Counted from the first letter of the stretch, positions 9,733-21,608 are shown. The stretch is DNA of 64,000 bases from Megalonaias nervosa (GCA_016617855.1 JAECUM010003235.1:1-64000); one strand, 5' to 3'. The notes: generated from the letters alone by a model not told the origin. Translations and numbers: made by a program.

Positions 9733-11551
9733 GGTAATTCTTTCTGCGATGTTTCCAGCAGAAAAAATACTGATCGCATTGACAAGTATTTTAGTGACGT
9801 ATCAAAATTAAATTTTTAATGGCATTGACTTTCCAGTTGCAGAAAATCAAATACCAAAGTTTGAAAAGCAAAATAATATTTCAGTTAATTTGGTCTTGAC
9901 GAGCGTGAAAATGTTTATCCAAGGTATATTTCAGAAAAAGCTTCGCAATCGACAATAAACTTGCTGTTTTATAGGAATCATTACGTTTGGATAAAAAACT
10001 TTAACTAGCCTAGCTGGCAGACAATATAATAAAAATAAAAATAAGAAATAAGAAATATTTCTGGTACCGTTGTTTACAAGGTTTTTCCTTAAGATGAAAA
10101 ACTGCAAGAGCATTTTAAATACTGTGTTAATGTTCAAAGAATAACAATGCCAAGAGAAAAAGAAAAAGTATTAAAATTTAAAAATTATAATCATAAATTA
10201 AATATTCCGTTTGTTATTTATGCTGATTTATGCTGATTTCAAGTGTCTACTTGTTCCTGTAGAAGGTGCAGAAAATGATCCAAATAAATCAAGCACCTGT
10301 GGAGCAGCTTATAAAGTAGTTTGTTGCGCTAACGATAACTTTTCAAGTCCAATAAAATTGTACAGATGTAAAAGTCCTGCGTGTGGTTACTAAAATATTT
10401 AATAGACGATGTCAATAAAATTTTCAACAGATTATCTAAAACAGCTCCAATAAAAATAACATCCAAACAACAACTTGATTTTGATGAGGTAGTTAATTGT
10501 CATATCTGCGAGAAATCTCTAGGTAACGATAAAGTGCGCGATCAATGTCATCTAACCGGCCTATATCGCGGAGCAGCACATAACAATTTTAATTTGAAAT
10601 TTCATGCGTCAGATTTTATTCCTGTCGTTTTACATAATTTTTGTGGTTATGATAGTCATATCATTGCCGAAGCATTTGGCGATGAGGAAATTAAATCTAA
10701 ACTAAAATTAAACAATATAATAAAATGTATTCCAAACAATTTTGAAAAATATGTCAGTTACGCTTGGCAAATTACGTTTCATCGACAGTCTGCAATTTAT
10801 AGCAGCACCATTGGATGAGCTTGTAAAAGGTTGAAGCAGTTTCAATAATTTAAAACGTTGCTTTGGTGGAGACTACGTCTCTCTGACAAAAAAGGTTCCT
10901 TTCCGTATGAGTATCTCGACGACTGGAGCAGATTTAATGAAACTTCTCTTCCTAATAAAGATAAATTTTACTCTTACTCAAAAAAATGAAAATATTACAG
11001 ATGACGAGTACAGATATGCACAGGAAATTTGGAATACATTTGGTTGTAAGACACTTGGTGATTATCATGATTTATATTTGAAAACAGATGTATTATTACT
11101 AGCAGATGTTTTCCAGAGTTTTCGCAAAGTTAGTCATGAAAATTATGGATTAGATCCATGTTGGTATTATTCTGCGCCAGGATTGTCATGGGATGCTCTG
11201 CTAAAAACTGGCAGGGTAGAATTGGATCTCTTAACTGATGTTGATATGTTTAATTTTATTGAAAAAAGAATTCGCGGCGGAATAAATGTTATAACAAAAA
11301 AATATACCGTTGCTAATAATAAATACTTAAAAAATTACGATAAAAATTTACAGTCAAATTATATTATCTATCTGGACGTTAATAAATTGTATGACTATGC
11401 TATGTCAGAGCCAATGGCGTGTAGTGGATTTCATTGGATAACTCCAGATCAATTTCTTAAAGAAACTGAAAACGATTTACCAGAAAATGTCAGTTATTTT
11501 GTTGAAGTTGATCTGGATTATCCTAGTTCGTTACATGAACGGAAAAATTAA
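9733..11551 (+). pseudogene. Protein-primed DNA polymerase B, 5' two thirds only, element A
   Basis: In order: an N-terminal block with QIPKFEKQNNIS, a degenerate zinc-finger-like stretch near 10090-10130, exonuclease motif I region IYADFKCLL (10214-10254), CHICEK with GLYRGAAH (10500-10580), LHNFCGYDSHI (exo II region), YLKTDVLLLADVF (exo III region, about 11075-11115), and palm motif A IYLDVNKLYDYAM (about 11366-11404). The gene stops soon after motif A, and motifs B and C are missing. A 10 bp tandem repeat TATGCTGATT at 10219-10238 and other frame breaks split it. The enzyme would replicate the linear genome from a terminal protein. Confidence 0.85.
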
Positions 11552-12141
11552 ATTTTATTTCTATAAACACGATAATGAATTATTCCTGATATCTGCTGTC
11601 GATACATTAACAATAGGTGAGAAAGTTCTTTAAAGAGAGATAACTCTGTCTGTCTTCCTTGTGTTAAAAGGGACATAACTCTGTCTTTATTGTATTTTAG
11701 GGAGATAACTCTGTCTCCTTTGCATTATATAATAAATGATTATACTTTTATTTACTGATAAATAATAATTTTTTGTTGTTTTTTTAAGAACATTATCTTT
11801 GTTTTTATGATTTTGTCAAGTTTCTTGCTTCTTTCAGATTTTTTCAGAGATAATAATTAAGATAAAAAGAAAAATACAACAATGAATAAGCCACGCCTAT
11901 TGTGAAAGCTACTTTTAGATTTCCAAGTATTTGTCAGCTTATATACAATACAACTCTTATCTAGTTTGGGGTTTTTGCCCCATACTTCAACTTCAACTAA
12001 CAAAAGCACACTCTCCCACCATGTCACCACTTGGTGGGTGCACTTTTTGCATTCAACCCGGGTAGATTATGGGGGGAGAGTGTGCAGAAATCTGTTGAAC
12101 CTAGAGAAGGACCCCGTATTATATTTTTGAGTCATTACAAC
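11552..12141. repeat. Non-coding end of element A with AGATAACTCTGTCT repeats
   Basis: Three spaced copies of (A/G)GAGATAACTCTGTCT or a one-base variant lie between about 11634 and 11730. The rest is AT-rich with no gene. This type of repeat is widespread in mollusc genomes, which supports the host guess. Confidence 0.5.
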
Positions 12142-12332
12142 AGTAGTAATAGTAAATGAGCTGTTTCTATCTCAGAGACCCCCTTACCCCGACAAAACAT
12201 ATTTTGTCAGAAATATGCTAGAAAGCCTTATCATGTTAAAGTCATTATTTTGAGCTGATAAAAAGTCAACATAGAAGCGTTTTGGAGGAGAAAGGGGTCT
12301 CTGAGATAGAAACCTCATTTACTATTACTACT
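12142..12332 (-). repeat. Right terminal inverted repeat of element A (fold-back)
   Basis: Reverse complement of 465-668 with few differences. It ends CTCATTTACTATTACTACT, followed by GCTAG (12333-12337), which matches the five bases before the left repeat. Confidence 0.75.
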
Positions 12333-12337
12333 GCTAG

Positions 12338-15300
12338 TGCCTAAAAAGTTTCAGCATATATATATATATATATACACACTCACTGAAGTCACTGTATTTG
12401 CTGGACTATTCCAGCAGACGAAAGATTTAGACAGGTTCATGCCACGAGAAGCCATTCATATCTCAAATATCATTAGATCACATTTTCTTTGATTTGTTAC
12501 AAGTTGAACAATCAAATGACACCTAAACAGAGTAGAATTCAACGTTTACAGATCTTTCGGACAATTAATGAAAATGTTGTTGACCAAGCTTAATTCAGGG
12601 GTGAGCAGGTATAGTTTGGACATTGTTTCTTTGTACAATAACAGCAGAGGTGTTGCCCACTAATTTTGTTGGGTCATTATGTTTTCCCAGTCATTTAAAC
12701 ACTTTAGCTACAAAACACAAGACAAAATAGGTGTGAAAGTTTATCTCCTAGACTTCTCTTTAAAAAAAAAAAAAAAAAAAAACAAACAAACTAATTGAAT
12801 AATTGCTCCCGGACCTGTACTATAGATATTACAGTAATCCCTCTCACCACATTATATTGTGTTGCTGTGTGTTAGCACATCATACTTTTAAAATAAAATA
12901 TGTGAAGCCTGAGCCAAAATAAAGAAAAAGATACTAGCAACAAAACTAACTTTAATTATTATCCTCCAAGATTTTTGTTTGACCTGATAAGATATGACTT
13001 TGCCATCCAACTTGACTGGAAATGCCTGTCAGTTACATCAGGTGTTAAATATTTCTGAGGTTGTAAGTGACCTTGTTATTGATAAGAGTGGTTCAACTAC
13101 AGGCCCACATGCGAAATATGGCCCATGTGTTTTGTTTACCCGTGCTCATACAACATGTCATTATAGTATAATTACAGCAATATATATCATGTATGGCCCA
13201 CAAACTTTTTTGTCCACCTAGCCCACATTGTTGTAGATGTTCCACCACCCATTTGCAGATTATTAATTTTTTTTAAACACTCAAATGAAATAAAATAATT
13301 TAATGAGTGGAATTCTATAGAATAGTATTTTAGAAAGAAAGAAAAATCTGTAATTATAATTAGTTTAATAGGAAACCAGTGAATCGTTTATAATGCTTAT
13401 ACTAAAGAAGCAGCAGATCTGGACCCCCTCCCCAAAAAAAATAACATTTTCCTGTACATTTTGGTACCTAGACTTATCAATGTTTATTTTAGGTCACGAA
13501 TACTTAATGTAAGGGTACAAATTTCTGTCGATCTATGAAGAGCACATTAATTTGGGCAGGTGAACGATTAATTAGATTTATGGGGACCGTGGCGTATTAA
13601 ATCACCATAATGCACGGATTTGTAATGTCTGTGTCATGAGAGGAGTGATTCTTAATTAAACATTCGTTTATTTAACAAGTCAGACAGACTGGGAGGATAG
13701 GGTTAACTTCGCTCTTGTATCGGAATTGTCAGGTTTGAGATTTTCCAGAATCAGTTATTTGGGAATCTCGAGGTCACGCAGATTACAATTTTGGCGCCTA
13801 GTTATAAAAGGCGGAGATATATTTAATCCGGATTGGTTACGCGAAATAAGGGGCGTGATTCCCACACGAGATTTCTTGGTTTTAATATGTCCCATCACAA
13901 AAGTTTAGTCAGTCTACACTTTTTTGCAAGAGAAAAAAATGTAGGAGACTCCGAGTTTGAATTTAGAATAAATTCACTCGTAAAATAATTATCCAAGGGA
14001 TCGGATGTCTAGAAAGTCGACGGACACGATTTTGGCGGTAGAAGCGAGCGAAGCTTGAAAGCAAGGTATTTGCGCCAGTCTCATGTAATTCGTTGATATC
14101 AATATAACGATTTGTTTGATTTATTTGCTTATATTTGCATGAATTTATTTGTTTAAATTCGTAGATCAGTTTTCTTGATATGAATACAACTGTGTGAGTT
14201 CATCTATATGAATCCGTACAATGATATTCTTTATATAAGTTTGACGAATTGTTTGAATGTGTCGTCTTGATTGTTATAGGAAAATATGTATCTAAGAATT
14301 TCATGCCTTACCTTAGTTGATCTGAGTTACGAGATGCCGTGTGAATTCAACGACCTTAGATGATTTCACGTATGATAAAGACTTGAGTGGGCATTGACTA
14401 AAATTAACGTTGTTAAACCATGAAGTGCGATTTCATATATGCTAAAGACTTGAATGTGTGTATTCGCTAGAATTAACGTAGTTAAGCCATGTAATGAATT
14501 TCATTCATTCATTTGTGTAATTGAGACGAGAACAGAATTGTTATGTGTTGCGGGATGTTATGTGAGTCAGGTTGAAATAGCCGTTAGGAAGTACATTAAT
14601 CTTATGAAACTAGGTTTGTTTATGGTCTTCCATGTGTAGGTTGACCATATAGCCTTTGGTATCTGTTTGAATTCCGATAGAACTATATCTGACATAACGA
14701 GAAGGGAGTAATGAACTATTCCCAGTAGGACATCTGACAGAAGATTTAGGTTGCTTCTCTGTTTATTTTTGGAAGGTGAAATAGCTCCACAGGACGTATC
14801 CACGTACCTACCTATCCAAGTATCTACGTATCTATGTACTTACGTATCCACCTACCCACACAAAGTTTGAGGGCCGAAAGAGGCGAGGCAATAGAGAGTT
14901 TGGAGAAGGGAAAAGTGGAAAGGACCAAGAAGAACAGTCACAGTGAAGTTGGAATGAACCGAAAATAATCAGGTTATGAAGTTGTTCAAGGCAATGACTT
15001 CGATTGTTCACTCGATTCTATGATGAACTAATTCTATCATTTAAAACAGATCGGCTATTTATAAAAGTATATTTGTGTTTTTGAAATTCGGTGAATGATT
15101 TATTTCAAAAGAAGTGTATCTTCCTAATGTAATGCATTATCACGGTTCTTTATGTAATTGATTAAATTGCTATTTTCATGTACGGAGGCTCCTGTCATTC
15201 TGTCTTATATATCTGCTCAGATCTCTATCTATTCCACCTATAAGTTTCACACTTTATATTGATATTTACTCGATCCGGGCAACAACACTGAAGGCGATCA

Positions 15301-15460
15301 CCTTCTAGATAACGATATCCCAATATCCACTACACCCACCCCCAACAAAGTGGGGCTTCGTGGCACTTAGTTTTAATGTTCTTTTTATTAAATTTTAAAA
15401 AAAACCATATATGCCATGTTCATTTTGGGGAAAAAGTATAAAAGGAGCCATATATGTATG

Positions 15461-15465
<5 letters not shown>
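12338..15465. other. Host-like spacer between elements A and B, no gene
   Basis: Contains a short TA tract (12356-12374) and poly-A at about 12762-12782. Around 14360-14500 a ~100 bp stretch is repeated once in diverged form (GATTTCAnnTATG with AAAGACTTGA). The part from about 13620 to 15335 has a TATAAAAGG box near 13804 and could be a degraded LTR, but no target-site duplication or tRNA primer site convinced me. Nothing coding is supported. Confidence 0.4.

Positions 15466-15546
<81 letters not shown>
15466..15546. repeat. (TA)n microsatellite
   Basis: About 40 uninterrupted TA units, followed by non-repetitive sequence leading to element B. Confidence 0.95.
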
Positions 15547-15547
<1 letters not shown>

Positions 15548-15766
15548 TGATGTTACTGCTTCACGAGTTAGCAGCCACTGTCTGGTTTACTGTTTTTTCT
15601 TAATTATTATTCCTGACAAGGTCAGGAAGGAGAAGGAACCTGACAAGGTCAGAAAAACAAGGATAATATTTTTGAAAAACACACAAAAAATAATTCTGTT
15701 TATAAGTGTAAGTCGTTATTAAAATACAAACGAGGTTACTCTTTAATCTCTCGACTGGAGGAAGCT

Positions 15767-16347
15767 TTACTTGACAGAGTTATTTCCCTTCATTGAATTT
15801 CTCTGTTCTTCTTCATCGTAAAATTCAGGAGTGGCGGCGTCTGCCGCTAGATACTCAAATATTATGCTTTGTTTGTATTTCTTTGAAAATGCTGATCTGG
15901 TTATATTATCTGCGATACGTTGTACCGAAGCTGGGGAAATGCAGAAATATTTGGCAGCTGCACATATAGATTGAAATTCTATTTCTTCCTATGTCTCTGT
16001 ATTTTACCGATATAACTGCTCTTGCAGATTTATTATATTTCCCGGTACCTCTAATTTTACAATTCTGACTTTGTAATAGCCTACAAATTATTCAAATAAT
16101 TATCGCGTTCTTGGTCTCTAATATGATCAATCACAAGTCCATCTTTGATCAGTCCGTGAAAACGTTCATACACAAATTTGTGACAGAGATATATTCTCTT
16201 CCCCCCCCCCCCAGCACAAAATATGAATTAACCAGCATTACTGACAAAATCGACTGGTTTTTTTGGTCTACAGTTCCTAATCACACCATCACGAGATGCC
16301 TCATAATTCTTGACGATAGGATGTGCTATAAATTCATCTTGCTCCAT
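15767..16347 (-). pseudogene. Homing-endonuclease-like protein (NUMOD4 - HNH - NUMOD1)
   Basis: Starts at ATG 16345-16347 (MEQDEFIAHPIVKNYE). The N-terminal block IVKNYEASRDGVIRN fits NUMOD4. The middle block HKFVYERFHGLIKDG with LVIDHI is the H-x-x-VYE / DHI core of HNH_3 nucleases. The C-terminal block with SICAAAKYFCISPASVQRI fits NUMOD1 (DNA-binding helix). Breaks: a stop near 16228, a 13-14 base poly-C run at 16200-16212 with a frame change, a stop near 16086 and a frame change near 15990. Such enzymes cut DNA at a site and promote spread of their gene. It lies at the edge of element B on the opposite strand to PolB. Confidence 0.72.
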
Positions 16348-16487
16348 TTATATAGTAGATATTATTTGTCTAAATCATTATTTTATTACTAGAAAAATAA
16401 TATGTTAGCGTGAAAATCTAGCGAGATAATCTTCAGCGTTTTTTATCGGAGATTCACTACCATAATTTCTTTTGTCATAATACCGTT

Positions 16488-16664
16488 TCAAAGCTCTGTA
16501 TTTTTACCGTCACATTCTACGCACAACTGCTTTTTACCCCTGACTCCGACGTTACACTTTGAACACGTGTTTGGTCCTAGACTTACTCGTCGCACACTCT
16601 GCATATGGTATCCACATAATTCATTTACACAAACCCGATTACAAGGAATTGCAGATCCAATCAT
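16488..16664 (-). CDS. Small Cys-rich, probably zinc-binding protein
   Basis: Reads from ATG 16662-16664 (MIGSAIPCNRVCVNELCGYH) for 58 codons. Cysteines occur as C-x3-C-x4-C and later CSKC and CVEC, consistent with zinc binding. It may continue in another frame after the stop. It sits between the HNH gene and the divergent PolB unit. I do not know a function; a transcription or DNA-binding role is a guess. Confidence 0.5.
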   Translation of the reverse strand: MIGSAIPCNRVCVNELCGYHMQSVRRVSLGPNTCSKCNVGVRGKKQLCVECDGKNTEL

Positions 16665-16749
16665 CAACCACTTACTACTATTCTTTCCTTGAATAATTAT
16701 TTAATTATTTTGAAGTTTAATTTAAATATATATTTGCCTTAATTATAGC

Positions 16750-18790
16750 ATGGAGGAATTTACGAGATTATCTGCGATTAAGCCCTCTAAAGTTAGATTC
16801 GATCTTGAGAAAATAATCTCTCACTTTCCGAGGCGAGCTCTCGTTGATGTTGATCCTGATTCAACGAATCAGACTTTAATCAATCGTATCCGTGAAGCCA
16901 AGAGAGAGTTCTTCAACGATGGTGCGGCTCATGTGTGGTCAACATTCAGAATTAGGCAAGACTTTGATGTTACAATGAATGTCCAACGAGCAAGGACAAT
17001 CATTAATTATCTCGACGTTGAACAAAAATACTTTTTTAGAATAAAATTTATTGTTCCGGTAGACGACACCTGGATTATTCGTGACGAACGTGACCCTGTT
17101 CGGGAATCACATCACGCTGGAGATGTTGTAACGTTAAGTAAATCTTCCAAACCAGGAATATTGACTGCTATCGACAAACCATATTATGAGCGAGCATATC
17201 CTGTGACGGCAGTTGTTTATGCGATATATCCGCTGAATGATAAACCTAGCGTTGATGATCTCCGCTCGATGGAACTTTCGACGCTGAATTGTGTTGCCGA
17301 AAGAGTTATAGAACATTTCACAAACGCGATACGTTGAAATGGTTTAACGGATTTACAACGCAAAAAAGTAAATGAGTGGGCTGAACACGTTAGAGAAAAT
17401 GGCACTATGATCAGAGACGTTGCTGAGCTGGAAAGAAATTAAAATTTCTGATAAATATAGAAACGTTAAAGGAAAAATTTTGCACGAAGCAAAATATAAA
17501 TCAAAGGGAACCCCAACAGAGATTATTGATCATAACGCGCACGCGTGGACGTCGAACTTAACATTATTTGCACGAAATAGAACTGTTAAATTTTATAATG
17601 GTGATATGTTGGATTTTATTTACAAAATTAGTAAAAGCGATCCTGTATCAGTTTGGTTATTTCAAAGTTCAGAATCTGTGAATTGTGATCAGTTTCTACG
17701 GACTTATGGAGATATTTATTGATCTGTGTCCCTCCACTCGCAAATGAAAAATATGGCGTTGATATACACAAAAGATGATAATACTGCGGAACAATTATAA
17801 AGTAATTGTTTTACCGTTCCATCAGATGCTGCTCATTATGCTCAGGAGAAAAATTTATGGAAACCTACAAGATCGGAATTTATTGAAGATATTCAAAAAT
17901 GTTGTGTTGAATACAGACACGACGGATTGTGGAATACTAAATACGATTATAAGGATGCTATCTGAGTTGATATGGTTGCATGTTATCCCGGAAGTTTTCT
18001 TGGAATGGGAACTTGTTCTGAATATTTCAAAAGATTTGGACATCCTACGCACGAAATGACTCGGGTTTTGATAAATGGACCCTTGCCAGATTTTGATTTA
18101 ACTGGATTTGCATGTATTGAGTCATTTGAGTTTGCATCGCCGGAACGCCTTCATCCGGTTGTTGGTGCTTGGTTTGGATATAATTTTAATAACCGTGGTT
18201 GTGCTCCCATTTTTTGTTGAAATATATGCTTGATGTGAGTGTTTTAATATCGTTAACCGTAAGTGAAGCAATAATATCCTATCGCGCACAAAGGACAGTT
18301 TGGTTACCAAATCCTGATAATGAAGATTTGAGCAAGGTTGCAATAACAAAGGATTTCGGCATAAAAATAATTGGAAAATTTACACAAGGAGCATCATATA
18401 ATTATAAACGGCATTGTCCAAGATTAATAATCGACATTGCTGAGCTCGATTTTATAACTGCTGATACAACGGAGAAAAATATATTTATAAGTCGGAATAA
18501 TGCTTACTTATCAAATGGAACAAAACTAGGAACAACTTGAGTTACATCGATGGAGATTCACCGCAGTTTACTCATTTAAGATCTTCGACGCCCGCGTACG
18601 TTTCAATAAATTTATTATTGATGATAAATAGTTTTCCTGATACCACAGTTAGAGTTGCAACAGATTCACTTTATATCAAGGAAGAAAATATAGGTATGTT
18701 AGATGATTGTAATGTAGGAATTTATAACGCTATATCGGGCGAGTGGAGAGTTGAAAATGAAAAGATAGTTATTCTGAATCTGCTGATTAC
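16750..18790 (+). pseudogene. Family B DNA polymerase part of the PolB-helicase unit, element B
   Basis: Opens at ATG 16750-16752 (MEEFTRLSAIKPSK), open for 195 codons to 17337, and continues in changing frames. It includes IIDHNAHAWTS (about 17520-17553) and palm motif A VDMVACYPGSF (about 17965-17997). A block with FGHPTHEMTRV and ACIESFEF follows (18040-18130), then KFTQGASYNYK (18379-18411) and a motif C-like VRVATDSLYI (18650-18680). The order and motifs match a large PolB-helicase protein family I recall from Rhizophagus and other eukaryotic genomes. At least six frame breaks separate the parts. In the intact family this is one long protein continuing into the helicase. Confidence 0.75.
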
Positions 18791-18792
18791 AG

Positions 18793-19780
18793 ATGTCAAA
18801 ACTTTCATCCGCTCCATCTGTATATGATCCTGTGGCCAGACATAAAACCGTTTATCTTAACGGACCTGGAGGTTGTGGCAAAACAACACGCGCGATTGAA
18901 TTTTTTCGGAATCTTGACATGATTGTACTAGCTCCAACTCACCGACTCGCCCGAGAGATGAAAGAAAGAGGGGTTAAGTCTTATACTTATCACAACTTCT
19001 TTCAATGGAAGAGGGATGCGTGGACACCTGAACGAATGGGTGAGAAATATATCCCTAAGATCATTAACTGTGATGAATTATGCACGGTATCCTTGGAGGT
19101 ATTAAAATGTTTCTTGATTAGTTATTAACTCGAAATACTGCTGTTATCATGTGTGGTGATCATGGTCAACCACCACCTTTTGTCGGATCAGCTCTGTATG
19201 AATGGCTGAAAAAGTTCGTAGATTATTATGAGGAGATAGTAGACGATCATAAAGCTATTGATTCAACGCTGAAAGAGTTTAAAAAGTTAATCAGACTATA
19301 ACCAGATAAAATTCAATCTGAAATAATGCGTGAAGTAATTCCAGAAACTCCTATGAACGATTTTTGGAATATGTGGAGACCAGTTCGTGATACACTTCAG
19401 CAACAATTATTTCTGTTACACAAAGAAAAGTTTTCAGATTTACCTGTGCCATTGTGCTATCGACCAGAAGATACACGCAAACAAAATATTGATGTTGAGA
19501 TTCCTGGAATTAATAAGAAACAAAAACTTGTATTAAATGATATTGTTTTGGTTCCTGTGAGTGTTGTTGAGAGCGCGTTAACGATGGATAAATATCCATG
19601 GACTCTGGGATATGCTCTAATGATTCATTCGTCACAAGGATTAACTATTTCCGATAAAAAATATCTGGATTGTCGATGATCGGATCGAATGGTCAAATTT
19701 AGTTTATTTAGCAGTGTCGACAGTCAGAAAAATGTCTCAGCTACGGAGGGTTATCATAGACTGCGCAATGACTCAGGAAA
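18793..19780 (+). pseudogene. Superfamily 1 helicase part of the PolB-helicase unit, element B
   Basis: Walker A is GPGGCGKTTRA (about 18862-18894), then VLAPTHRLAREM (motif Ia) and YTYHNFFQW. A Walker B-like CDELC lies near 19069-19083. CGDHGQPPPF is motif III (19155-19185), and GYALMIHSSQGLTI is motif V (about 19608-19650). This is a Dda/RecD-like SF1 helicase, expected to unwind DNA ahead of the fused polymerase. Breaks include a stop at about 19126, one near 19300 and one near 19676. A helicase is not part of the classic Polinton gene set, which marks element B as different. Confidence 0.8.
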
Positions 19781-19829
19781 CCATTGCTAGCAATTGCGAT
19801 GATATAGTAAGGAAATAATTGGCTGGTTA

Positions 19830-20104
19830 TCAGCGATCTGACAAAAAAAAAAAATAAACCTGACTTCGATCTTGATATTGAATTTATCATAACACTGAAA
19901 CAACAACAAAATAATCATTGTGCTTGCTGTAACACAGTAATGTTGTGGCAGTATTCTTCTAATGACCAACGATAGTTTACCCTGGGTAGAATTAATAGTA
20001 GTCTCGGCCATACACGCGAAAATGTGATGCTGACCTGTCTTGACTGTAATCGACGTCGAGGAGCCAGTGCCTTATTACTAGCCAATAATCCTTCACAGAA
20101 GTGA
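19830..20104 (+). pseudogene. HNH nuclease domain at the end of the PolB-helicase unit
   Basis: After a poly-A run (about 19842-19854) the sequence reads a segment ending in NNHCACCNTVMLW, then GRINSSLGHTRENV, then LTCLDCNRRRG. It stops at TGA 20102-20104. Paired CxxC motifs around the H-x-x-N core fit a zinc-containing HNH nuclease. In the related proteins I remember this domain forms the extreme C-terminus of the PolB-helicase chain. One in-frame TAG lies near 19967. Whether it was fused or separate here cannot be settled because of the frame breaks. Confidence 0.65.
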
Positions 20105-20116
20105 AGGCGGTGGTCA

Positions 20117-21089
20117 TTGTTTATCTTCAGGAATTACTTGTATTTGTTCACGTACAAATCCACGTTGAAGAGCAGTTGAATCTAGTCTGTAGATTGCAGG
20201 TCTGCTCGTGGATCTTACCACACTAGAAATTTTATGTGTGGTCACACTCCAAATAGGATCAGTTGCTCTTTTTCTACCACCTTCAAGTTCGACAAGTTCA
20301 CCAGGTTCATATAAATACCTGACAGTCACATTACCTAGTACTGGTTGTTTTGAGAAAGAGTCACGTCGTTGTACTGGTATATGTTTTTTTTGTGATCGCA
20401 TTGATGGGTTTCATAGAAATTCCACGAGTAATTTCGTTATTTAAAGCAGCTATCACACTTGGTAGTCTTGCAACCCATTCACGAGATCTCTTATCTGCCT
20501 GAACTTTGTTCAAGGATATTTTCTGCGCATACTGATATCCACACAATCGTTCAACAAGTGTTCGATTAAATCGCTCAACTATTGCCTGATCACGATGAAT
20601 TGCGGTGTGTCCTCGTCTAATATTGACGTTATGATGTTCCATCATCGACGTTACTGCACCAAGAAATTCTTTGCCAGGATCAACCTGTAGCATCTGTGGC
20701 CATCGCAAGGGTCCTGGTTGACAAATTTGTTCAAATGCAGATGCAGCTTAAGTTGCTGTCTTTGTTGATAGTGGTTTTGCTTCTTTATATTCACTTGCAA
20801 TGTCAACGACAGTCAACGCGTATTTGTATGTGCGAGATTGACGTTTACCAGTTTTAATAGTATCATGCGGTTAAAACAAAATATCTGCCTAATGAACTTC
20901 ATTGGGAGTGCTGACATCAAAATGTGCGTACTGAATTTCTTTAGGTGGTGGTAGATAAGTTTGCCATATTGCCTGTCGTGCTAACCAATCTGCGGCAACA
21001 GAACGTTCGAAACCTGCTGTATCAGCAAGTTTACTAATCGCTGCTCTACCCCTCCAATATCCTCTTGGGCTATAATAAATCGATTCCAT
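20117..21089 (-). pseudogene. Retrovirus-type (rve) integrase, element B
   Basis: Starts at ATG 21087-21089 (MESIYYSPRGYWRG). It has an N-terminal helical region, then QADILF with the first catalytic Asp (about 20875), QVDPGKEF with the second (about 20682), and QAIVERFNRTL with the Glu (about 20580-20610). The C-terminal block RYLYEPGELVELEGG is an SH3-like tail, followed by FVREQIQVIPED. There are stops near 20890, 20863 and 20748, and a frame change near 20390. The enzyme would insert element DNA ends into the host chromosome. It differs clearly from the chromodomain integrases of C and D. Confidence 0.8.
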
Positions 21090-21107
21090 TATAATAGTTG
21101 TCTATGA

Positions 21108-21608
21108 TTAATTAATAGCACCTAACACTAGTTTACCTTTCATCGCAGATCTTACGAGCCAATTAGCAAGCGATTCTCTGAGAGATTTATTTTTTACAGA
21201 CTTAAAAGTGTGAATCAACTTCACGTCTGCAATATGTCATTGTTGTAAATCTGGATTTTTATACGCAACATCATGAACGTGGCACGCTTGATCATTTACA
21301 TTTATTGGATACTCTTCAGGTCTTGGTTGATCTTCCTCGTCAAGTCGGATATCAAGTCGGGTTCCAAGACCACAATAATTATATCCGGGAAGTTGCTTCT
21401 CGCCAGGATACTTAGCCCATGGAGCTCCTGGTAATTTTCCCAGTGAAGCAGCAATATCTCCGCCTGTTTCATGAGAGATAAATCTGTATTTGCTTGTACC
21501 ACATTTCACACACTTGCCTGTAAGTGCATACTTTTTATTCCTCGTCGTTATTGTTTTTAATCCACTGGTTGGGGTGGGTGCTCTGCATCGAACACAATAA
21601 AAATTCAT
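21108..21608 (-). pseudogene. Zinc ribbon + parvovirus-type phospholipase A2, element B
   Basis: Starts at ATG 21606-21608 (MNFYCVRCRAPTP). The N-terminus has CVRC and CVKC pairs, a zinc ribbon like DUF5679. Next is GYNYCGLGTRL, the calcium-loop region, where the family usually has GPG (here GLG). It is followed by HVHDVAY with the catalytic His-Asp and Tyr. An in-frame TGA at 21237-21239 precedes about 42 further codons ending at 21108. In parvoviruses and some Polintons such a PLA2 helps virions leave the endosome. It diverges from the ATPase with 23 bp between the two start codons. Confidence 0.75.

Larger units (their letters stand above)
465..12332. mobile_element. Element A: decayed Polinton/adintovirus-type element, 11.9 kb
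   Basis: Both ends carry the same ~200 bp sequence in inverted orientation, beginning AGTAGTAATAG and ending CTATTACTACT. GCTAG lies immediately outside each end (460-464 and 12333-12337), as expected of a 5 bp target-site duplication. Inside are genes diagnostic of Polintons and adintoviruses: FtsK/HerA-type packaging ATPase, penton-like and double jelly-roll capsid proteins, pVI- and pX-like minor proteins, a fibre and protein-primed DNA polymerase B. No integrase or adenain-type protease was found, so it may have been lost with the PolB 3' part. The boundary call is inference: each end repeat is itself a fold-back, so two independent MITE copies remain possible. Confidence 0.65.
15767..20104. 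mobile_element. Element B, left part: HNH, Cys-rich and PolB-helicase block
   Basis: First half of an element whose genes continue to about 22300. Terminal repeats and target duplication were not found on either side. A 13 bp near-palindrome CTGACAAGGTCAG occurs twice at about 15613-15655, just outside the first gene, but no partner was seen on the right. Gene content differs from A, C and D, so it is treated as a separate lineage. Confidence 0.6.

Noticed and set aside
13620..15335. A 1.7 kb solo LTR with TATA box
   Set aside because: A TATAAAAGG box is present, but I found no matching target duplication, no convincing tRNA primer site and no second copy in the window.
15611..15656. CTGACAAGGTCAG palindromes as the end of element B
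   Set aside because: No matching inverted copy was found between 22300 and 25000.
15411..15722. Open frame of 103 codons with Tyr-Ile repeats
   Set aside because: Produced by the (TA)n microsatellite; no coding content.
1146..20104. Alternative genetic code, because genes read through TGA, TAG or TAA
   Set aside because: All three stop codons interrupt genes, together with frameshifts, so decay (and perhaps indel errors in the assembly) explains it better.
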